64,000 bases of DNA, taken from NCBI RefSeq assembly GCF_016798225.1, contig NZ_JAEUYX010000003.1, positions 102,550-166,549 on the forward strand, given 5' to 3'. This DNA comes from Anaerococcus sp. mt242 (GTDB lineage Bacteria; Bacillota; Clostridia; Tissierellales; Peptoniphilaceae). Within the stretch, counting starts at the first letter, position 1; each line of letters begins with the position of its first letter. The notes under the pieces are model-generated. The model ran no database searches and was not told the origin of the DNA. It was given only the letters and a program-made list of their open reading frames with translations. Shown one piece after another: positions 60,658 to 64,000 of the stretch. A program made the translations under genes and the position numbers.

Positions 60658-61872
60658 ATGAAATTACATACAGGAAAATTATATTGGCCAGCTAACACTG
60701 AGGCTGTTTGTTTAAACATAAATAACAACATCACTGATAATTCCGATGTACTTGTCGTGGGATCAGGGATGTCAGGAGCCTTGGCAGCCTATGAACTATC
60801 TAAAAATGGTCACAAGGTCACACTTATAGAACAAAATAGGATTGCATCGGGTTCAACATCCGCAAATACTGGTCTTATCCAATACATGTCAGACCAAGGA
60901 GTAAAGTCATTTGCTAAGCAAATAGGAACTAAAAAAGCAGTTAAGTTTTATAACCAGTCTAAGGAAGCGGTTGCTGATCTAATAAAAATTGAAAAACAAT
61001 TAGTTGATCTTGACCAAGAAACTTTTAAGAAAAGTGATAGTCTAATACTTGCTACCGATAAGAAAAAAATCAAAGATGTAAAAGATGAAAGCACTATGCA
61101 AAAAGAAATAGGTTATGATGTAGAGTACTTAAATGAAAAAGAGTTAGAAGAGCTTAATATAAATGCATACGGCGCTCTTAAATGTGGTCCGGATATAAAT
61201 TTAAATCCTTACGCCTTTGTGCTTAGATTGTTAAAAACTGCATCAGAAAAATATAATCTTGATATAGTAGAAGGTGTAAGATTTATAGAAGCCATAAAAG
61301 AAAATTGTGAAAATATTGTAAGCTTAGAGATAGCAGGTGAGAAATTAGAAAAATCTTACAAAAAAATTGTAATAGCAACTGGATACAACCCACCAGTTCA
61401 ATTAAAAAAAAGCTTAAAGAATGTAGAAATTTATAAAACCTATGTAGCTGTAAGCCAAGTTATTGACATATCTGATCGAGAAGATTATCTAACTTGGGAA
61501 GTTAAAGATGCCTATACTTATTTTAAGAAAACTTTTGATAGCAGACTTATGATAGGTGGTTTTGATGAAAAGGGCGATAAATTAAAAGAAAAAGATGCAA
61601 TAAAATATGAAAAAGATTTGATAAAGGGTGCAAACTTGATGTTTGTAGATAAAAAAGATATGACTTCCGAATATAACTACGCTGCTCTTTTTGGCATTAG
61701 CAAAGACAATTTGCCATACATGGGAGTAGATCCTGATAATAAGGACATATTTGTAGTTTGTGGAGTTGGAGGAAATGGTACAGTTTATTCTAAAATTGCA
61801 TCTACTATGATTAGTAAATGGATAAATGGTGAAAGTCTTGATGATTATGAAACCTATAGATTGGCTAGGTAG
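60658..61872 (+). CDS. FAD-dependent oxidoreductase (DAO family)
   Basis: 404 residues: dinucleotide-binding VLVVGSGMSGALAAYELSKN, LIEQNRIASGSTSANTGLIQ, and a C-terminal FAD segment (FVVCGVGGNGTVYSKIAS). An N-terminal extension of about 28 residues (LYWPANTEAV) is typical of a subgroup close to glycine oxidase and gamma-glutamylputrescine oxidase. AGAGG precedes ATG 60658. The substrate is probably an amine or amino acid. Confidence 0.88.
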   Translation: MKLHTGKLYWPANTEAVCLNINNNITDNSDVLVVGSGMSGALAAYELSKNGHKVTLIEQNRIASGSTSANTGLIQYMSDQGVKSFAKQIGTKKAVKFYNQSKEAVADLIKIEKQLVDLDQETFKKSDSLILATDKKKIKDVKDESTMQKEIGYDVEYLNEKELEELNINAYGALKCGPDINLNPYAFVLRLLKTASEKYNLDIVEGVRFIEAIKENCENIVSLEIAGEKLEKSYKKIVIATGYNPPVQLKKSLKNVEIYKTYVAVSQVIDISDREDYLTWEVKDAYTYFKKTFDSRLMIGGFDEKGDKLKEKDAIKYEKDLIKGANLMFVDKKDMTSEYNYAALFGISKDNLPYMGVDPDNKDIFVVCGVGGNGTVYSKIASTMISKWINGESLDDYETYRLAR

Positions 61873-61874
61873 AA

Positions 61875-62291
61875 ATGGGAAAATTTGAACCAAAAGGCCA
61901 GAAAGTCGAAGATATTATAAATAACTTAGCTTCAAATCGTAAAATTGAGGATGCTAATATACTAGTTGATTTATATAAAAGACTTAGTGGATATAAGCCA
62001 GTTGTTTGGTATCCGGGCATCATTGGATTTGGAGAATATACCTATGAAACTGAGTCGGGAATAAAGGGTCAGTCTCCAATTATTGCCTTTGCCCCTAGGA
62101 AAAATAAAATTTCTTTATATATTGATAGGAATTTACAAGATAGGGAGAACTTGCTTAAAAAACTAGGCAAACATACACAAGGCGCAAGCTGCGTTTATGT
62201 AAATAGGCTTCAAGATATAAATTTAGAAGTATTAGAAGAAATTTTAATAAAATCAATGAGAAAGATTGAAAAGAGAGAAAACAATGGATGA
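61875..62291 (+). CDS. DUF1801 domain protein
   Basis: 138 residues. VVWYPGIIGFGEYTYETESG, FAPRKNKISLYID, LLKKLGKHTQGASCVYVNRL are typical of DUF1801 proteins (YdhG-like beta-alpha-beta fold). Starts two bases after the oxidoreductase stop; overlaps the next gene by eight bases. Function unknown. Confidence 0.88.
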   Translation: MGKFEPKGQKVEDIINNLASNRKIEDANILVDLYKRLSGYKPVVWYPGIIGFGEYTYETESGIKGQSPIIAFAPRKNKISLYIDRNLQDRENLLKKLGKHTQGASCVYVNRLQDINLEVLEEILIKSMRKIEKRENNG

Positions 62292-62955
62292 GACTTTAAA
62301 AAAGAAATTAAAGTTGGATAAATTTGAGAACATCGCTTTAGTAAAAAATTCAAAAGAAAAACAAACAGCTTTTGAAGGATTTGATTTTAAAAATAAAAAT
62401 GACGGATTATTGGATTTGGCTATAGCCTATGTCTATTCATTAGAAGAAATGAAGGAAATTTTAGAATCTTTATGGAAAAATAAAAATGTAAAAGAAAATG
62501 GATTGATTTACCTGGTATATCCAAAAAATAAAAATAAGTTAGGACATGATTCCATTCACCGAGATGATATTTTCCCCTTTTTAGATGTAAATGAAGATGA
62601 CGGATATGTAAAAGGCACTCAGTTTAAATTTAATAAAATGTTAGCCTTAGATGAAAACTACACCTTGATAGGTTTAAAACATCTACCCAAAAAAGATTTT
62701 TAAAAATCTCAAAAACCATCTGCTAGGGTGGATGACTATATTGAAAATATAAGAGATATAGAAGAATTTTTAAAGAATTATCCTAAACAATATGATTTTT
62801 ACCAGTGTCTAACTCCAGGCTATAAAAAAGGTTGGGCAAGATATGTTTATTCAGCCAAAACTCAAAAAACTATAGATAAACGACTAAATGAAATGGTAGA
62901 AATTATGAAAGAAGGTTATAAATCTAAAGAATTATATAGACAGGCTATCAAATGA
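62284..62955 (+). pseudogene. YdeI/OmpD-associated family gene split by an in-frame TAA
   Basis: ATG 62284 gives 139 residues (LDKFENIALVKNSKEKQ, GLIYLVYPKNKN, SIHRDDIFPFL, LIGLKHLPKKDF) up to TAA 62701-62703. The same frame then continues KSQKPSARVDDYIENIRDIE and the conserved YdeI end YQCLTPGYKKGWARYVYSAK, to TGA at 62953. In related Firmicutes these two parts are one protein of about 220 residues, the second being the YdeI domain. The downstream part has no ribosome binding site before its GTG at 62728. So one nonsense mutation has split the gene; the first part could still be translated. Confidence 0.75.
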
Positions 62956-63386
62956 TAAGACAAGCTAGCAAAGAAGATGCAGGAATATTAGCTAAAATGG
63001 CTGTAAAAATTTGGGATAATAATTCAGCTGACGATTTAGTCAGAGAATTTTGTGAAATGACAGATGACCCTAATAGTATTTGTTTTATAAAGTATAGCGA
63101 TAATCTACCAGTAGCTTTTGCAAATGCTAGTTTGAGATATGATTACGTAGAAGGTACAGAATCCACCCCAGTGGGATATTTAGAGGGCATATTTGTAGAA
63201 AAAGGATATCGTAAACAAAATATTGCTAGAGAACTAGTAAAAACTTGTGAAAGTTGGGCAAAAGATATGGGTTGCAAAGAATTTGCAAGTGATTGTGAAT
63301 TGACAAATTTAGATAGCCTAGCCTTTCATCTGGCTATTGGATTTAGTGAAGCCAATAGAATAATTTGTTTTAAAAAAAATATATAA
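62952..63386 (+). CDS. GNAT acetyltransferase, aminoglycoside 6'-N-acetyltransferase type I-like
   Basis: 144 residues with a GNAT core: acetyl-CoA loop YRKQNIARELVKTCESWA, then GCKEFASDCELTNLDSLAFH and IGFSEANRIICFKK. The last segments match chromosomal AAC(6')-I enzymes closely. Whether it confers aminoglycoside resistance cannot be read from sequence; anaerobes are intrinsically tolerant anyway. It overlaps the previous frame by four bases. No mobile element flanks it. Confidence 0.85.
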   Translation: MIRQASKEDAGILAKMAVKIWDNNSADDLVREFCEMTDDPNSICFIKYSDNLPVAFANASLRYDYVEGTESTPVGYLEGIFVEKGYRKQNIARELVKTCESWAKDMGCKEFASDCELTNLDSLAFHLAIGFSEANRIICFKKNI

Positions 63387-63401
63387 ATCAAGGAGGATTT
63401 T

Positions 63402-63566
63402 ATGGATAGCAAAATGGGGACTTGGGTAGGCTTGGGCCTAGCACTTGGTGCAGCAATTGGTTCAGCTAGAGGAAATGTGCCAGTAGGTATTGGAGTTGGA
63501 CTTATCTTAGGAGTGGTTGGAGGTCTAGTGAGTTCCAAACAAGAAGATAAAAATAAAAAGGCATAG
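63402..63566 (+). CDS. 54-residue glycine-rich membrane protein
   Basis: ATG 63402, six bases after AAGGAGG, encodes two glycine-zipper-like helices (GLGLALGAAIGSARG and VGIGVGLILGVVGGLV) and a Lys-rich tail. It is a small membrane protein of unknown role, 15 bases after the acetyltransferase gene. Confidence 0.75.
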   Translation: MDSKMGTWVGLGLALGAAIGSARGNVPVGIGVGLILGVVGGLVSSKQEDKNKKA

Positions 63567-63577
63567 GCCTTTTTTTA
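63556..63577 (+). terminator. short terminator hairpin
   Basis: AAGGC and GCCTT arms around ATA, overlapping the stop codon of the small membrane protein, with seven T residues. Confidence 0.65.
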
Positions 63578-63579
63578 AT

Positions 63580-63628
63580 TTGACAAATGACACCGTGTCA
63601 TCTATAATAAAAAAGTGACACAGTGTCA
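63580..63628 (+). promoter_or_regulatory. promoter with two TetR-type operator palindromes
   Basis: TTGACA (63580-63585), 17-base spacer and TATAAT (63603-63608). One 13-base palindrome, TGACACCGTGTCA (63588-63600), fills the spacer and a second, TGACACAGTGTCA (63616-63628), covers the start point. The gene that follows is a TetR repressor, so autoregulation by two dimers is very likely. Confidence 0.92.
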
Positions 63629-63643
63629 TGATTGGAGGATAAT

Positions 63644-64000
63644 TTGCCTAAAGATACTTTTTATAATCTAGACCAGGAAAAAAAGCAAAAAGTTACTAAA
63701 GTATTACTTGAGGAGTTTTCTCATAAACCATTTTCTGAAGTAAATGTAAAATCAATAGTTGAGAAAATTGGCATAGCTCGTGGTAGTTTTTATCAATATT
63801 TTGAAGATCTTGAGGATAGTTATTTTTATATACTAGATAAAAATACTCGAGATATACATTTGCTTTTTATGGCAACTTTGAAAAATAATAAGGGTGATAT
63901 TTATAAATCTTTGAATGAATTTGGAGAAAATATTGCTGAAATAATTTTTGATAAAGATGTTTATAATTTATATAAAAACAGGTTTTTATATTGGGATGAG
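63644..64000 (+). CDS. TetR/AcrR-family repressor, 3'-partial
   Basis: TTG 63644 follows TTGGAGG. The 119 visible residues begin with a TetR helix-turn-helix: KKQKVTKVLLEEFSHKPFSE, VNVKSIVEKIGIARGSFYQYF. The ligand domain runs off the window end. Its own promoter holds two matching palindromes. Targets beyond itself are outside the window. Confidence 0.92.
   Translation, partial: MPKDTFYNLDQEKKQKVTKVLLEEFSHKPFSEVNVKSIVEKIGIARGSFYQYFEDLEDSYFYILDKNTRDIHLLFMATLKNNKGDIYKSLNEFGENIAEIIFDKDVYNLYKNRFLYWDE

Noticed and set aside
62952..63386. Acquired, mobile aminoglycoside resistance gene
   Set aside because: No insertion sequence, integron or compositional change flanks it, so a chromosomal AAC(6')-like acetyltransferase is the simpler reading.

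Overview
The window is AT-rich (roughly 30% GC by eye) with Firmicutes-type gene signals: strong GGAGG ribosome binding sites, frequent TTG and GTG starts, and T-rich hairpin terminators. Gene content (peptide-antibiotic type ABC modules, PadR/DUF2812, WYL, FGAM synthase of the long clostridial form, a purine operon with guaB) points to an anaerobic Gram-positive coccus of the Peptoniphilaceae/Tissierellia, most like Anaerococcus. That assignment is an inference from composition and gene style. The left half (1-36.9 kb) is accessory; the right half (37-64 kb) is largely metabolic. Nearly all genes are on the + strand; one hydrolase (52795-53733) is on the - strand.

Region 1 (1-5.65 kb): the 3' part of an rlmD/rumA rRNA methyltransferase is followed by wreckage of integrative elements: a broken large serine recombinase, the C-terminal tail of a second one, an AbrB plus alpha/beta hydrolase cargo pair, and two extra degenerate copies of the 3' end of the methyltransferase gene (3487-3528 and 5566-5601). 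I read this as successive insertions at the 3' end of rlmD. Region 2 (6-13.9 kb): a NarL-type two-component system, an ABC exporter of the bacteriocin-immunity type, a thoroughly decayed second ABC operon (three pseudogenes) and a metallo-beta-lactamase-fold hydrolase. Region 3 (14-29 kb): a PLDc_N/ABC/XRE operon, hydrolases, an AraC-GyrI regulator, an orphan phage tail-chaperone gene with a -1 slippery site, a secreted papain-like peptidase gene broken by one TGA, a lipoprotein/DUF2975/HTH operon with twin operators, and a Bce-like RR-HK-ABC-FtsX peptide-resistance module.

Region 4 (29-37 kb): metY is preceded by a methionine-rich short ORF and a strong terminator, which looks like a leader-peptide attenuator. 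DUF2812/PadR follows with a clear promoter-operator, then GntR/ABC, a WYL regulator and a PfpI-family protein. Region 5 (37-52.8 kb): a TPP riboswitch and thiC, then fhs, then a 12-kb purine operon purF-purN-purH-purD::purL-guaB-purE-purM-purC. Fhs supplies the formyl-THF needed by PurN and PurH, and PurM makes AIR, the substrate shared by PurE and ThiC, so these neighbours form one metabolic block. Two features stand out: PurF lacks the N-terminal catalytic cysteine (it begins Met-Ser-Gly) and has Asp in place of the oxyanion-hole Asn, while PurD and PurL are fused into one 1630-residue protein.

Region 6 (52.8-64 kb): a hydrolase, DUF523, MazG-like and LOG-family nucleotide-processing genes, a betaine/choline-type ABC importer with fused permease and binding protein, a PLP decarboxylase, a CoA hydrolase, a FAD oxidoreductase, DUF1801, a YdeI-type gene split by a stop codon, an AAC(6')-like acetyltransferase, a glycine-rich membrane peptide, and a truncated TetR gene with two operator palindromes in its promoter. 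No tRNA, rRNA, CRISPR array or intact insertion sequence was seen.
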